This document shows, in pieces, positions 9,926 to 22,803 of a DNA stretch of 64,000 bases (positions within the stretch are counted from its first letter, which is position 1; the number at the start of each line of letters is the position of its first letter). The notes beneath the pieces are model-generated. The model was given only the letters and a program-made list of their open reading frames with translations, ran no database searches and was not told the origin of the DNA. The stretch comes from Pythium myriotylum (taxonomy: Eukaryota; Oomycota; Peronosporomycetes; Pythiales; Pythiaceae). The translations under genes and the position numbers were made by a program. The stretch covers positions 310,001 through 374,000 of the forward strand of contig JALJCQ010000020.1 of the NCBI GenBank assembly GCA_023091665.1, given 5' to 3'.

Positions 9926-10889
9926 ACTCACACGGATACCCCCGCCCAAACACCTCCACAATTAATACTCAACAAAACACACAACACACACAAACGCACA
10001 ACACACAACACACACTCCAACCACAACACAACACAACACACTCACTCCACCAACGTCCAATACCACCTCCCCCATCTCCCAAACCCCCACCCTACATGCG
10101 CGCATGGTGTACGTAACCTTCCAGGCCCTCTCCTTTCCACCGCGTATCTCTCCAATGTGCTCACCGTCGGTTTGGCTCGTCCTCAGCCGAGGTCCATCAC
10201 CAACCAGTCATCCCACTACACCCTTCTACAACAAAACAAACGCTGTCTCGTTTGAAACAACCTCGCACTGCCACCCACGCCACCCACGCCACCCACGCCA
10301 CGCCACCGACGCCACCCACGTCGCTTCTCGGGGGCCTCCCCTTCAGCTCTCCTCCCTTCTCGTGCTTGCCACGTCTACGCCACGCGGTTGGAACCAAACA
10401 ACCAGCCCACGCGCCGTCGCAATACTTACTCTCACCCACATCCCAACCAACAAGATGATGGAGACGGAGGACACGACAGCCTCCACATGGAGTGTACACT
10501 CGATGCAGAGACAGAGCGTGGAGGTAGCGGGCTACAGCCAGTCCAACCAGCCCAACACACTGGGTTGGCGTCCTGCGTATGGATATCCTCTTCCGCCAGT
10601 CCTCGCCCTCTTGATCGTCGTGTTCTCGGTTCTGGCCCGGTGCATCGTCCTTGGTGTGGTCTGGCGGGGGTGGATACCTGCTACCTGGTCTACGTTACTC
10701 CTCGAGGAGTTTCGGGCTTCGCTGGTGGGTGGCCGCCCGTGTGGGCGCGGGAGTGCGGTGGAGGTGTGCGTGTGTGTGGGTGCGTGTGTGTGTGAGGGAG
10801 AATGTGTGGGTGTGGGTGTGAGAGAGGGTGTGTGTGGTGTGTGCGAAGGTGGCAGAAGGTGCTATAATGTGCAAAAAGGTGGAGCAAAG

Positions 10890-10962
10890 TATCAATGGAG
10901 GGGATCGAACCCTCGATCTCAAGCGTGTGAAGCTTGCGTCCTAACCACTAGACGACACTGAC
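10890..10962 (-). tRNA. trnV-CAC: tRNA-Val (CAC), copy 10
   Basis: Unit 10 (10104-11140, 1,037 bp), 22-bp-deleted TG tract without the 26-bp duplication of units 8-9. T5 stop at 10873-10877. Confidence 0.93.
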
Positions 10963-11948
10963 ACTCACACGGATACCCCCGCCCAAACACCTCCACAATT
11001 AATACTCAACAAAACACACAACACACACAAACGCACAACACACAACACACACTCCAACCACAACACAACACAACACACTCACTCCACCAACGTCCAATAC
11101 CACCTCCCCCATCTCCCAAACCCCCACCCTACATGCGCGCATGGTGTACGTAACCTTCCAGGCCCTCTCCTTTCCACCGCGTATCTCTCCAATGTGCTCA
11201 CCGTCGGTTTGGCTCGTCCTCAGCCGAGGTCCATCACCAACCAGTCATCCCACTACACCCTTCTACAACAAAACAAACGCTGTCTCGTTTGAAACAACCT
11301 CGCACTGCCACCCACGCCACCCACGCCACCCACGCCACGCCACCGACGCCACCCACGTCGCTTCTCGGGGGCCTCCCCTTCAGCTCTCCTCCCTTCTCGT
11401 GCTTGCCACGTCTACGCCACGCGGTTGGAACCAAACAACCAGCCCACGCGCCGTCGCAATACTTACTCTCACCCACATCCCAACCAACAAGATGATGGAG
11501 ACGGAGGACACGACAGCCTCCACATGGAGTGTACACTCGATGCAGAGACAGAGCGTGGAGGTAGCGGGCTACAGCCAGTCCAACCAGCCCAACACACTGG
11601 GTTGGCGTCCTGCGTATGGATATCCTCTTCCGCCAGTCCTCGCCCTCTTGATCGTCGTGTTCTCGGTTCTGGCCCGGTGCATCGTCCTTGGTGTGGTCTG
11701 GCGGGGGTGGATACCTGCTACCTGGTCTACGTTACTCCTCGAGGAGTTTCGGGCTTCGCTGGTGGGTGGCCGCCCGTGTGGGCGCGGGAGTGCGGTGGAG
11801 GTGTGCGTGTGTGTGTGTGCGTGTGTGTGTAAGAGAGGGTGTGTGTGGGTGTGAGGGAGAATGTGTGGGTGTGGGTGTGAGAGAGGGTGTGTGTGGTGTG
11901 TGCGAAGGTGGCAGAAGGTGCTATAATGTGCAAAAAGGTGGAGCAAAG

Positions 11949-12021
11949 TATCAATGGAGGGGATCGAACCCTCGATCTCAAGCGTGTGAAGCTTGCGTCC
12001 TAACCACTAGACGACACTGAC
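11949..12021 (-). tRNA. trnV-CAC: tRNA-Val (CAC), copy 11
   Basis: Unit 11 (11141-12199), basic 1,059-bp form. T5 stop at 11932-11936. Confidence 0.93.
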
Positions 12022-12535
12022 ACTCACACGGATACCCCCGCCCAAACACCTCCACAATTAATACTCAACAAAACACACAACACACACAAACGCACAACAC
12101 ACAACACACACTCCAACCACAACACAACACAACACACTCACTCCACCAACGTCCAATACCACCTCCCCCATCTCCCAAACCCCCACCCTACATGCGCGCA
12201 TGGTGTACGTAACCTTCCAGGCCCTCTCCTTTCCACCGCGTATCTCTCCAATGTGCTCACCGTCGGTTTGGCTCGTCCTCAGCCGAGGTCCATCACCAAC
12301 CAGTCATCCCACTACACCCTTCTACAACAAAACAAACGCTGTCTCGTTTGAAACAACCTCGCACTGCCACCCACGCCACGCCACCGACGCCACCCACGTC
12401 GCTTCTCGGGGGCCTCCCCTTCAGCTCTCCTCCCTTCTCGTGCTTGCCACGTCTACGCCACGCGGTTGGAACCAAACAACCAGCCCACGCGCCGTCGCAA
12501 TACTTACTCTCACCCACATCCCAACCAACAAGATG

Positions 12536-12777
12536 ATGGAGACGGAGGACACGACAGCCTCCACATGGAGTGTACACTCGATGCAGAGACAGAGCGTGGA
12601 GGTAGCGGGCTACAGCCAGTCCAACCAGTCCAACACACTGGGTTGGCGTCCTGCGTATGGAGACGGAGGACACGACAGCCTCCACATGGAGTGTACACTC
12701 GATGCAGAGACAGAGCGTGGAGGTAGCGGGCTACAGCCAGTCCAACCAGCCCAACACACTGGGTTGGCGTCCTGCGT
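12536..12777. repeat. 121-bp tandem duplication, unit 12
   Basis: Two 121-bp copies. The breakpoints share ATGGA: in single-copy units the two ATGGA sites lie exactly 121 bp apart (940 and 1061 in unit 1). The left copy carries C-to-T at 12629. Because 121 is not a multiple of three, the duplication shifts any reading frame across it. Confidence 0.95.
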
Positions 12778-13110
12778 ATGGATATCCTCTTCCGCCAGTC
12801 CTCGCCCTCTTGATCGTCGTGTTCTCGGTTCTGGCCCGGTGCATCGTCCTTGGTGTGGTCTGGCGGGGGTGGATACCTGCTACCTGGTCTACGTTACTCC
12901 TCGAGGAGTTTCGGGCTTCGCTGGTGGGTGGCCGCCCGTGTGGGCGCGGGAGTGCGGTGGAGGTGTGCGTGTGTGTGTGTGCGTGTGTGTGTAAGAGAGG
13001 GTGTGTGTGGGTGTGAGGGAGAATGTGTGGGTGTGGGTGTGAGAGAGGGTGTGTGTGGTGTGTGCGAAGGTGGCAGAAGGTGCTATAATGTGCAAAAAGG
13101 TGGAGCAAAG

Positions 13111-13183
13111 TATCAATGGAGGGGATCGAACCCTCGATCTCAAGCGTGTGAAGCTTGCGTCCTAACCACTAGACGACACTGAC
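13111..13183 (-). tRNA. trnV-CAC: tRNA-Val (CAC), copy 12
   Basis: Unit 12 (12200-13361, 1,162 bp). 121-bp duplication, one minisatellite copy, and a C-to-T change at 12629 shared only with unit 35. T5 stop at 13094-13098. Confidence 0.93.
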
Positions 13184-13697
13184 ACTCACACGGATACCCC
13201 CGCCCAAACACCTCCACAATTAATACTCAACAAAACACACAACACACACAAACGCACAACACACAACACACACTCCAACCACAACACAACACAACACACT
13301 CACTCCACCAACGTCCAATACCACCTCCCCCATCTCCCAAACCCCCACCCTACATGCGCGCATGGTGTACGTAACCTTCCAGGCCCTCTCCTTTCCACCG
13401 CGTATCTCTCCAATGTGCTCACCGTCGGTTTGGCTCGTCCTCAGCCGAGGTCCATCACCAACCAGTCATCCCACTACACCCTTCTACAACAAAACAAACG
13501 CTGTCTCGTTTGAAACAACCTCGCACTGCCACCCACGCCACGCCACCGACGCCACCCACGTCGCTTCTCGGGGGCCTCCCCTTCAGCTCTCCTCCCTTCT
13601 CGTGCTTGCCACGTCTACGCCACGCGGTTGGAACCAAACAACCAGCCCACGCGCCGTCGCAATACTTACTCTCACCCACATCCCAACCAACAAGATG

Positions 13698-13939
13698 ATG
13701 GAGACGGAGGACACGACAGCCTCCACATGGAGTGTACACTCGATGCAGAGACAGAGCGTGGAGGTAGCGGGCTACAGCCAGTCCAACCAGCCCAACACAC
13801 TGGGTTGGCGTCCTGCGTATGGAGACGGAGGACACGACAGCCTCCACATGGAGTGTACACTCGATGCAGAGACAGAGCGTGGAGGTAGCGGGCTACAGCC
13901 AGTCCAACCAGCCCAACACACTGGGTTGGCGTCCTGCGT
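13698..13939. repeat. 121-bp tandem duplication, unit 13
   Basis: Same breakpoints as unit 12, without the C-to-T change. Confidence 0.95.
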
Positions 13940-13983
13940 ATGGATATCCTCTTCCGCCAGTCCTCGCCCTCTTGATCGTCGTG

Positions 13984-14025
13984 TTCTCGGTTCTGGCCCG
14001 GTGGTTCTCGGTTCTGGCCCGGTGC
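13984..14025. repeat. 21-bp tandem duplication, unit 13
   Basis: Same 21-bp duplication, combined with the 121-bp duplication. Confidence 0.93.
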
Positions 14026-14293
14026 ATCGTCCTTGGTGTGGTCTGGCGGGGGTGGATACCTGCTACCTGGTCTACGTTACTCCTCGAGGAGTTTCGGGCT
14101 TCGCTGGTGGGTGGCCGCCCGTGTGGGCGCGGGAGTGCGGTGGAGGTGTGCGTGTGTGTGTGTGCGTGTGTGTGTAAGAGAGGGTGCGTGTGTGTGTGAG
14201 GGAGAATGTGTGGGTGTGGGTGTGAGAGAGGGTGTGTGTGGTGTGTGCGAAGGTGGCAGAAGGTGCTATAATGTGCAAAAAGGTGGAGCAAAG

Positions 14294-14366
14294 TATCAAT
14301 GGAGGGGATCGAACCCTCGATCTCAAGCGTGTGAAGCTTGCGTCCTAACCACTAGACGACACTGAC
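14294..14366 (-). tRNA. trnV-CAC: tRNA-Val (CAC), copy 13
   Basis: Unit 13 (13362-14544, 1,183 bp). 121-bp and 21-bp duplications, one minisatellite copy, and a TG-tract variant with GGTGCG after the AAGAGAG block, shared only with unit 36. T5 stop at 14277-14281. Confidence 0.93.
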
Positions 14367-15063
14367 ACTCACACGGATACCCCCGCCCAAACACCTCCAC
14401 AATTAATACTCAACAAAACACACAACACACACAAACGCACAACACACAACACACACTCCAACCACAACACAACACAACACACTCACTCCACCAACGTCCA
14501 ATACCACCTCCCCCATCTCCCAAACCCCCACCCTACATGCGCGCATGGTGTACGTAACCTTCCAGGCCCTCTCCTTTCCACCGCGTATCTCTCCAATGTG
14601 CTCACCGTCGGTTTGGCTCGTCCTCAGCCGAGGTCCATCACCAACCAGTCATCCCACTACACCCTTCTACAACAAAACAAACGCTGTCTCGTTTGAAACA
14701 ACCTCGCACTGCCACCCACGCCACCCACGCCACCCACGCCACGCCACCGACGCCACCCACGTCGCTTCTCGGGGGCCTCCCCTTCAGCTCTCCTCCCTTC
14801 TCGTGCTTGCCACGTCTACGCCACGCGGTTGGAACCAAACAACCAGCCCACGCGCCGTCGCAATACTTACTCTCACCCACATCCCAACCAACAAGATGAT
14901 GGAGACGGAGGACACGACAGCCTCCACATGGAGTGTACACTCGATGCAGAGACAGAGCGTGGAGGTAGCGGGCTACAGCCAGTCCAACCAGCCCAACACA
15001 CTGGGTTGGCGTCCTGCGTATGGATATCCTCTTCCGCCAGTCCTCGCCCTCTTGATCGTCGTG

Positions 15064-15105
15064 TTCTCGGTTCTGGCCCGGTGGTTCTCGGTTCTGGCCC
15101 GGTGC
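15064..15105. repeat. 21-bp tandem duplication, unit 14
   Basis: Same 21-bp duplication, without the 121-bp one. Confidence 0.93.
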
Positions 15106-15373
15106 ATCGTCCTTGGTGTGGTCTGGCGGGGGTGGATACCTGCTACCTGGTCTACGTTACTCCTCGAGGAGTTTCGGGCTTCGCTGGTGGGTGGCCGCCC
15201 GTGTGGGCGCGGGAGTGCGGTGGAGGTGTGCGTGTGTGTGTGTGCGTGTGTGTGTAAGAGAGGGTGTGTGTGGGTGTGAGGGAGAATGTGTGGGTGTGGG
15301 TGTGAGAGAGGGTGTGTGTGGTGTGTGCGAAGGTGGCAGAAGGTGCTATAATGTGCAAAAAGGTGGAGCAAAG

Positions 15374-15446
15374 TATCAATGGAGGGGATCGAACCCTCGA
15401 TCTCAAGCGTGTGAAGCTTGCGTCCTAACCACTAGACGACACTGAC
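15374..15446 (-). tRNA. trnV-CAC: tRNA-Val (CAC), copy 14
   Basis: Unit 14 (14545-15624, 1,080 bp), 21-bp duplication, three minisatellite copies. T5 stop at 15357-15361. Confidence 0.93.
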
Positions 15447-16432
15447 ACTCACACGGATACCCCCGCCCAAACACCTCCACAATTAATACTCAACAAAACA
15501 CACAACACACACAAACGCACAACACACAACACACACTCCAACCACAACACAACACAACACACTCACTCCACCAACGTCCAATACCACCTCCCCCATCTCC
15601 CAAACCCCCACCCTACATGCGCGCATGGTGTACGTAACCTTCCAGGCCCTCTCCTTTCCACCGCGTATCTCTCCAATGTGCTCACCGTCGGTTTGGCTCG
15701 TCCTCAGCCGAGGTCCATCACCAACCAGTCATCCCACTACACCCTTCTACAACAAAACAAACGCTGTCTCGTTTGAAACAACCTCGCACTGCCACCCACG
15801 CCACCCACGCCACCCACGCCACGCCACCGACGCCACCCACGTCGCTTCTCGGGGGCCTCCCCTTCAGCTCTCCTCCCTTCTCGTGCTTGCCACGTCTACG
15901 CCACGCGGTTGGAACCAAACAACCAGCCCACGCGCCGTCGCAATACTTACTCTCACCCACATCCCAACCAACAAGATGATGGAGACGGAGGACACGACAG
16001 CCTCCACATGGAGTGTACACTCGATGCAGAGACAGAGCGTGGAGGTAGCGGGCTACAGCCAGTCCAACCAGCCCAACACACTGGGTTGGCGTCCTGCGTA
16101 TGGATATCCTCTTCCGCCAGTCCTCGCCCTCTTGATCGTCGTGTTCTCGGTTCTGGCCCGGTGCATCGTCCTTGGTGTGGTCTGGCGGGGGTGGATACCT
16201 GCTACCTGGTCTACGTTACTCCTCGAGGAGTTTCGGGCTTCGCTGGTGGGTGGCCGCCCGTGTGGGCGCGGGAGTGCGGTGGAGGTGTGCGTGTGTGTGT
16301 GTGCGTGTGTGTGTAAGAGAGGGTGTGTGTGGGTGTGAGGGAGAATGTGTGGGTGTGGGTGTGAGAGAGGGTGTGTGTGGTGTGTGCGAAGGTGGCAGAA
16401 GGTGCTATAATGTGCAAAAAGGTGGAGCAAAG

Positions 16433-16505
16433 TATCAATGGAGGGGATCGAACCCTCGATCTCAAGCGTGTGAAGCTTGCGTCCTAACCACTAGACGACA
16501 CTGAC
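16433..16505 (-). tRNA. trnV-CAC: tRNA-Val (CAC), copy 15
   Basis: Unit 15 (15625-16666, 1,042 bp). A 17-bp deletion in the CA tract near 16560-16575 removes the AAACGC interruption upstream of the tRNA. T5 stop at 16416-16420. Confidence 0.93.
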
Positions 16506-17456
16506 ACTCACACGGATACCCCCGCCCAAACACCTCCACAATTAATACTCAACAAAACACACAACACACAACACACACTCCAACCACAACACAACACAAC
16601 ACACTCACTCCACCAACGTCCAATACCACCTCCCCCATCTCCCAAACCCCCACCCTACATGCGCGCATGGTGTACGTAACCTTCCAGGCCCTCTCCTTTC
16701 CACCGCGTATCTCTCCAATGTGCTCACCGTCGGTTTGGCTCGTCCTCAGCCGAGGTCCATCACCAACCAGTCATCCCACTACACCCTTCTACAACAAAAC
16801 AAACGCTGTCTCGTTTGAAACAACCTCGCACTGCCACCCACGCCACGCCACCGACGCCACCCACGTCGCTTCTCGGGGGCCTCCCCTTCAGCTCTCCTCC
16901 CTTCTCGTGCTTGCCACGTCTACGCCACGCGGTTGGAACCAAACAACCAGCCCACGCGCCGTCGCAATACTTACTCTCACCCACATCCCAACCAACAAGA
17001 TGATGGAGACGGAGGACACGACAGCCTCCACATGGAGTGTACACTCGATGCAGAGACAGAGCGTGGAGGTAGCGGGCTACAGCCAGTCCAACCAGCCCAA
17101 CACACTGGGTTGGCGTCCTGCGTATGGATATCCTCTTCCGCCAGTCCTCGCCCTCTTGATCGTCGTGTTCTCGGTTCTGGCCCGGTGCATCGTCCTTGGT
17201 GTGGTCTGGCGGGGGTGGATACCTGCTACCTGGTCTACGTTACTCCTCGAGGAGTTTCGGGCTTCGCTGGTGGGTGGCCGCCCGTGTGGGCGCGGGAGTG
17301 CGGTGGAGGTGTGCGTGTGTGTGTGTGCGTGTGTGTGTAAGAGAGGGTGTGTGTGGGTGTGAGGGAGAATGTGTGGGTGTGGGTGTGAGAGAGGGTGTGT
17401 GTGGTGTGTGCGAAGGTGGCAGAAGGTGCTATAATGTGCAAAAAGGTGGAGCAAAG

Positions 17457-17529
17457 TATCAATGGAGGGGATCGAACCCTCGATCTCAAGCGTGTGAAGC
17501 TTGCGTCCTAACCACTAGACGACACTGAC
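17457..17529 (-). tRNA. trnV-CAC: tRNA-Val (CAC), copy 16
   Basis: Unit 16 (16667-17690, 1,024 bp, the shortest). Same 17-bp CA-tract deletion as unit 15, near 17580-17600, and only one minisatellite copy. T5 stop at 17440-17444. Confidence 0.93.
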
Positions 17530-18498
17530 ACTCACACGGATACCCCCGCCCAAACACCTCCACAATTAATACTCAACAAAACACACAACACACAACACAC
17601 ACTCCAACCACAACACAACACAACACACTCACTCCACCAACGTCCAATACCACCTCCCCCATCTCCCAAACCCCCACCCTACATGCGCGCATGGTGTACG
17701 TAACCTTCCAGGCCCTCTCCTTTCCACCGCGTATCTCTCCAATGTGCTCACCGTCGGTTTGGCTCGTCCTCAGCCGAGGTCCATCACCAACCAGTCATCC
17801 CACTACACCCTTCTACAACAAAACAAACGCTGTCTCGTTTGAAACAACCTCGCACTGCCACCCACGCCACCCACGCCACCCACGCCACGCCACCGACGCC
17901 ACCCACGTCGCTTCTCGGGGGCCTCCCCTTCAGCTCTCCTCCCTTCTCGTGCTTGCCACGTCTACGCCACGCGGTTGGAACCAAACAACCAGCCCACGCG
18001 CCGTCGCAATACTTACTCTCACCGACATCCCAACCAACAAGATGATGGAGACGGAGGACACGACAGCCTCCACATGGAGTGTACACTCGATGCAGAGACA
18101 GAGCGTGGAGGTAGCGGGCTACAGCCAGTCCAACCAGCCCAACACACTGGGTTGGCGTCCTGCGTATGGATATCCTCTTCCGCCAGTCCTCGCCCTCTTG
18201 ATCGTCGTGTTCTCGGTTCTGGCCCGGTGCATCGTCCTTGGTGTGGTCTGGCGGGGGTGGATACCTGCTACCTGGTCTACGTTACTCCTCGAGGAGTTTC
18301 GGGCTTCGCTGGTGGGTGGCCGCCCGTGTGGGCGCGGGAGTGCGGTGGAGGTGTGCGTGTGTGTGTGTGCGTGTGTGTGTAAGAGAGGGTGTGTGTGGGT
18401 GTGAGGGAGAATGTGTGGGTGTGGGTGTGAGAGAGGGTGTGTGTGGTGTGTGCGAAGGTGGCAGAAGGTGCTATAATGTGCAAAAAGGTGGAGCAAAG

Positions 18499-18571
18499 TA
18501 TCAATGGAGGGGATCGAACCCTCGATCTCAAGCGTGTGAAGCTTGCGTCCTAACCACTAGACGACACTGAC
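18499..18571 (-). tRNA. trnV-CAC: tRNA-Val (CAC), copy 17
   Basis: Unit 17 (17691-18749, 1,059 bp) with G at the dimorphic site; first of five adjacent G units. T5 stop at 18482-18486. Confidence 0.93.
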
Positions 18572-19557
18572 ACTCACACGGATACCCCCGCCCAAACACC
18601 TCCACAATTAATACTCAACAAAACACACAACACACACAAACGCACAACACACAACACACACTCCAACCACAACACAACACAACACACTCACTCCACCAAC
18701 GTCCAATACCACCTCCCCCATCTCCCAAACCCCCACCCTACATGCGCGCATGGTGTACGTAACCTTCCAGGCCCTCTCCTTTCCACCGCGTATCTCTCCA
18801 ATGTGCTCACCGTCGGTTTGGCTCGTCCTCAGCCGAGGTCCATCACCAACCAGTCATCCCACTACACCCTTCTACAACAAAACAAACGCTGTCTCGTTTG
18901 AAACAACCTCGCACTGCCACCCACGCCACCCACGCCACCCACGCCACGCCACCGACGCCACCCACGTCGCTTCTCGGGGGCCTCCCCTTCAGCTCTCCTC
19001 CCTTCTCGTGCTTGCCACGTCTACGCCACGCGGTTGGAACCAAACAACCAGCCCACGCGCCGTCGCAATACTTACTCTCACCGACATCCCAACCAACAAG
19101 ATGATGGAGACGGAGGACACGACAGCCTCCACATGGAGTGTACACTCGATGCAGAGACAGAGCGTGGAGGTAGCGGGCTACAGCCAGTCCAACCAGCCCA
19201 ACACACTGGGTTGGCGTCCTGCGTATGGATATCCTCTTCCGCCAGTCCTCGCCCTCTTGATCGTCGTGTTCTCGGTTCTGGCCCGGTGCATCGTCCTTGG
19301 TGTGGTCTGGCGGGGGTGGATACCTGCTACCTGGTCTACGTTACTCCTCGAGGAGTTTCGGGCTTCGCTGGTGGGTGGCCGCCCGTGTGGGCGCGGGAGT
19401 GCGGTGGAGGTGTGCGTGTGTGTGTGTGCGTGTGTGTGTAAGAGAGGGTGTGTGTGGGTGTGAGGGAGAATGTGTGGGTGTGGGTGTGAGAGAGGGTGTG
19501 TGTGGTGTGTGCGAAGGTGGCAGAAGGTGCTATAATGTGCAAAAAGGTGGAGCAAAG

Positions 19558-19630
19558 TATCAATGGAGGGGATCGAACCCTCGATCTCAAGCGTGTGAAG
19601 CTTGCGTCCTAACCACTAGACGACACTGAC
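19558..19630 (-). tRNA. trnV-CAC: tRNA-Val (CAC), copy 18
   Basis: Unit 18 (18750-19806, 1,057 bp), G at the dimorphic site and 2 bp missing from the CA tract near 19690. T5 stop at 19541-19545. Confidence 0.93.
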
Positions 19631-20614
19631 ACTCACACGGATACCCCCGCCCAAACACCTCCACAATTAATACTCAACAAAACACACAACACACAAACGC
19701 ACAACACACAACACACACTCCAACCACAACACAACACAACACACTCACTCCACCAACGTCCAATACCACCTCCCCCATCTCCCAAACCCCCACCCTACAT
19801 GCGCGCATGGTGTACGTAACCTTCCAGGCCCTCTCCTTTCCACCGCGTATCTCTCCAATGTGCTCACCGTCGGTTTGGCTCGTCCTCAGCCGAGGTCCAT
19901 CACCAACCAGTCATCCCACTACACCCTTCTACAACAAAACAAACGCTGTCTCGTTTGAAACAACCTCGCACTGCCACCCACGCCACCCACGCCACCCACG
20001 CCACGCCACCGACGCCACCCACGTCGCTTCTCGGGGGCCTCCCCTTCAGCTCTCCTCCCTTCTCGTGCTTGCCACGTCTACGCCACGCGGTTGGAACCAA
20101 ACAACCAGCCCACGCGCCGTCGCAATACTTACTCTCACCGACATCCCAACCAACAAGATGATGGAGACGGAGGACACGACAGCCTCCACATGGAGTGTAC
20201 ACTCGATGCAGAGACAGAGCGTGGAGGTAGCGGGCTACAGCCAGTCCAACCAGCCCAACACACTGGGTTGGCGTCCTGCGTATGGATATCCTCTTCCGCC
20301 AGTCCTCGCCCTCTTGATCGTCGTGTTCTCGGTTCTGGCCCGGTGCATCGTCCTTGGTGTGGTCTGGCGGGGGTGGATACCTGCTACCTGGTCTACGTTA
20401 CTCCTCGAGGAGTTTCGGGCTTCGCTGGTGGGTGGCCGCCCGTGTGGGCGCGGGAGTGCGGTGGAGGTGTGCGTGTGTGTGTGTGCGTGTGTGTGTAAGA
20501 GAGGGTGTGTGTGGGTGTGAGGGAGAATGTGTGGGTGTGGGTGTGAGAGAGGGTGTGTGTGGTGTGTGCGAAGGTGGCAGAAGGTGCTATAATGTGCAAA
20601 AAGGTGGAGCAAAG

Positions 20615-20687
20615 TATCAATGGAGGGGATCGAACCCTCGATCTCAAGCGTGTGAAGCTTGCGTCCTAACCACTAGACGACACTGAC
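20615..20687 (-). tRNA. trnV-CAC: tRNA-Val (CAC), copy 19
   Basis: Unit 19 (19807-20865, 1,059 bp), G at the dimorphic site. T5 stop at 20598-20602. Confidence 0.93.
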
Positions 20688-21673
20688 ACTCACACGGATA
20701 CCCCCGCCCAAACACCTCCACAATTAATACTCAACAAAACACACAACACACACAAACGCACAACACACAACACACACTCCAACCACAACACAACACAACA
20801 CACTCACTCCACCAACGTCCAATACCACCTCCCCCATCTCCCAAACCCCCACCCTACATGCGCGCATGGTGTACGTAACCTTCCAGGCCCTCTCCTTTCC
20901 ACCGCGTATCTCTCCAATGTGCTCACCGTCGGTTTGGCTCGTCCTCAGCCGAGGTCCATCACCAACCAGTCATCCCACTACACCCTTCTACAACAAAACA
21001 AACGCTGTCTCGTTTGAAACAACCTCGCACTGCCACCCACGCCACCCACGCCACCCACGCCACGCCACCGACGCCACCCACGTCGCTTCTCGGGGGCCTC
21101 CCCTTCAGCTCTCCTCCCTTCTCGTGCTTGCCACGTCTACGCCACGCGGTTGGAACCAAACAACCAGCCCACGCGCCGTCGCAATACTTACTCTCACCGA
21201 CATCCCAACCAACAAGATGATGGAGACGGAGGACACGACAGCCTCCACATGGAGTGTACACTCGATGCAGAGACAGAGCGTGGAGGTAGCGGGCTACAGC
21301 CAGTCCAACCAGCCCAACACACTGGGTTGGCGTCCTGCGTATGGATATCCTCTTCCGCCAGTCCTCGCCCTCTTGATCGTCGTGTTCTCGGTTCTGGCCC
21401 GGTGCATCGTCCTTGGTGTGGTCTGGCGGGGGTGGATACCTGCTACCTGGTCTACGTTACTCCTCGAGGAGTTTCGGGCTTCGCTGGTGGGTGGCCGCCC
21501 GTGTGGGCGCGGGAGTGCGGTGGAGGTGTGCGTGTGTGTGTGTGCGTGTGTGTGTAAGAGAGGGTGTGTGTGGGTGTGAGGGAGAATGTGTGGGTGTGGG
21601 TGTGAGAGAGGGTGTGTGTGGTGTGTGCGAAGGTGGCAGAAGGTGCTATAATGTGCAAAAAGGTGGAGCAAAG

Positions 21674-21746
21674 TATCAATGGAGGGGATCGAACCCTCGA
21701 TCTCAAGCGTGTGAAGCTTGCGTCCTAACCACTAGACGACACTGAC
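21674..21746 (-). tRNA. trnV-CAC: tRNA-Val (CAC), copy 20
   Basis: Unit 20 (20866-21922, 1,057 bp), G at the dimorphic site and the same 2-bp CA-tract loss as unit 18. T5 stop at 21657-21661. Confidence 0.93.
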
Positions 21747-22730
21747 ACTCACACGGATACCCCCGCCCAAACACCTCCACAATTAATACTCAACAAAACA
21801 CACAACACACAAACGCACAACACACAACACACACTCCAACCACAACACAACACAACACACTCACTCCACCAACGTCCAATACCACCTCCCCCATCTCCCA
21901 AACCCCCACCCTACATGCGCGCATGGTGTACGTAACCTTCCAGGCCCTCTCCTTTCCACCGCGTATCTCTCCAATGTGCTCACCGTCGGTTTGGCTCGTC
22001 CTCAGCCGAGGTCCATCACCAACCAGTCATCCCACTACACCCTTCTACAACAAAACAAACGCTGTCTCGTTTGAAACAACCTCGCACTGCCACCCACGCC
22101 ACCCACGCCACCCACGCCACGCCACCGACGCCACCCACGTCGCTTCTCGGGGGCCTCCCCTTCAGCTCTCCTCCCTTCTCGTGCTTGCCACGTCTACGCC
22201 ACGCGGTTGGAACCAAACAACCAGCCCACGCGCCGTCGCAATACTTACTCTCACCGACATCCCAACCAACAAGATGATGGAGACGGAGGACACGACAGCC
22301 TCCACATGGAGTGTACACTCGATGCAGAGACAGAGCGTGGAGGTAGCGGGCTACAGCCAGTCCAACCAGCCCAACACACTGGGTTGGCGTCCTGCGTATG
22401 GATATCCTCTTCCGCCAGTCCTCGCCCTCTTGATCGTCGTGTTCTCGGTTCTGGCCCGGTGCATCGTCCTTGGTGTGGTCTGGCGGGGGTGGATACCTGC
22501 TACCTGGTCTACGTTACTCCTCGAGGAGTTTCGGGCTTCGCTGGTGGGTGGCCGCCCGTGTGGGCGCGGGAGTGCGGTGGAGGTGTGCGTGTGTGTGTGT
22601 GCGTGTGTGTGTAAGAGAGGGTGTGTGTGGGTGTGAGGGAGAATGTGTGGGTGTGGGTGTGAGAGAGGGTGTGTGTGGTGTGTGCGAAGGTGGCAGAAGG
22701 TGCTATAATGTGCAAAAAGGTGGAGCAAAG

Positions 22731-22803
22731 TATCAATGGAGGGGATCGAACCCTCGATCTCAAGCGTGTGAAGCTTGCGTCCTAACCACTAGACGACACT
22801 GAC
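22731..22803 (-). tRNA. trnV-CAC: tRNA-Val (CAC), copy 21
   Basis: Unit 21 (21923-22981, 1,059 bp), last of the five adjacent G units. T5 stop at 22714-22718. Confidence 0.93.
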
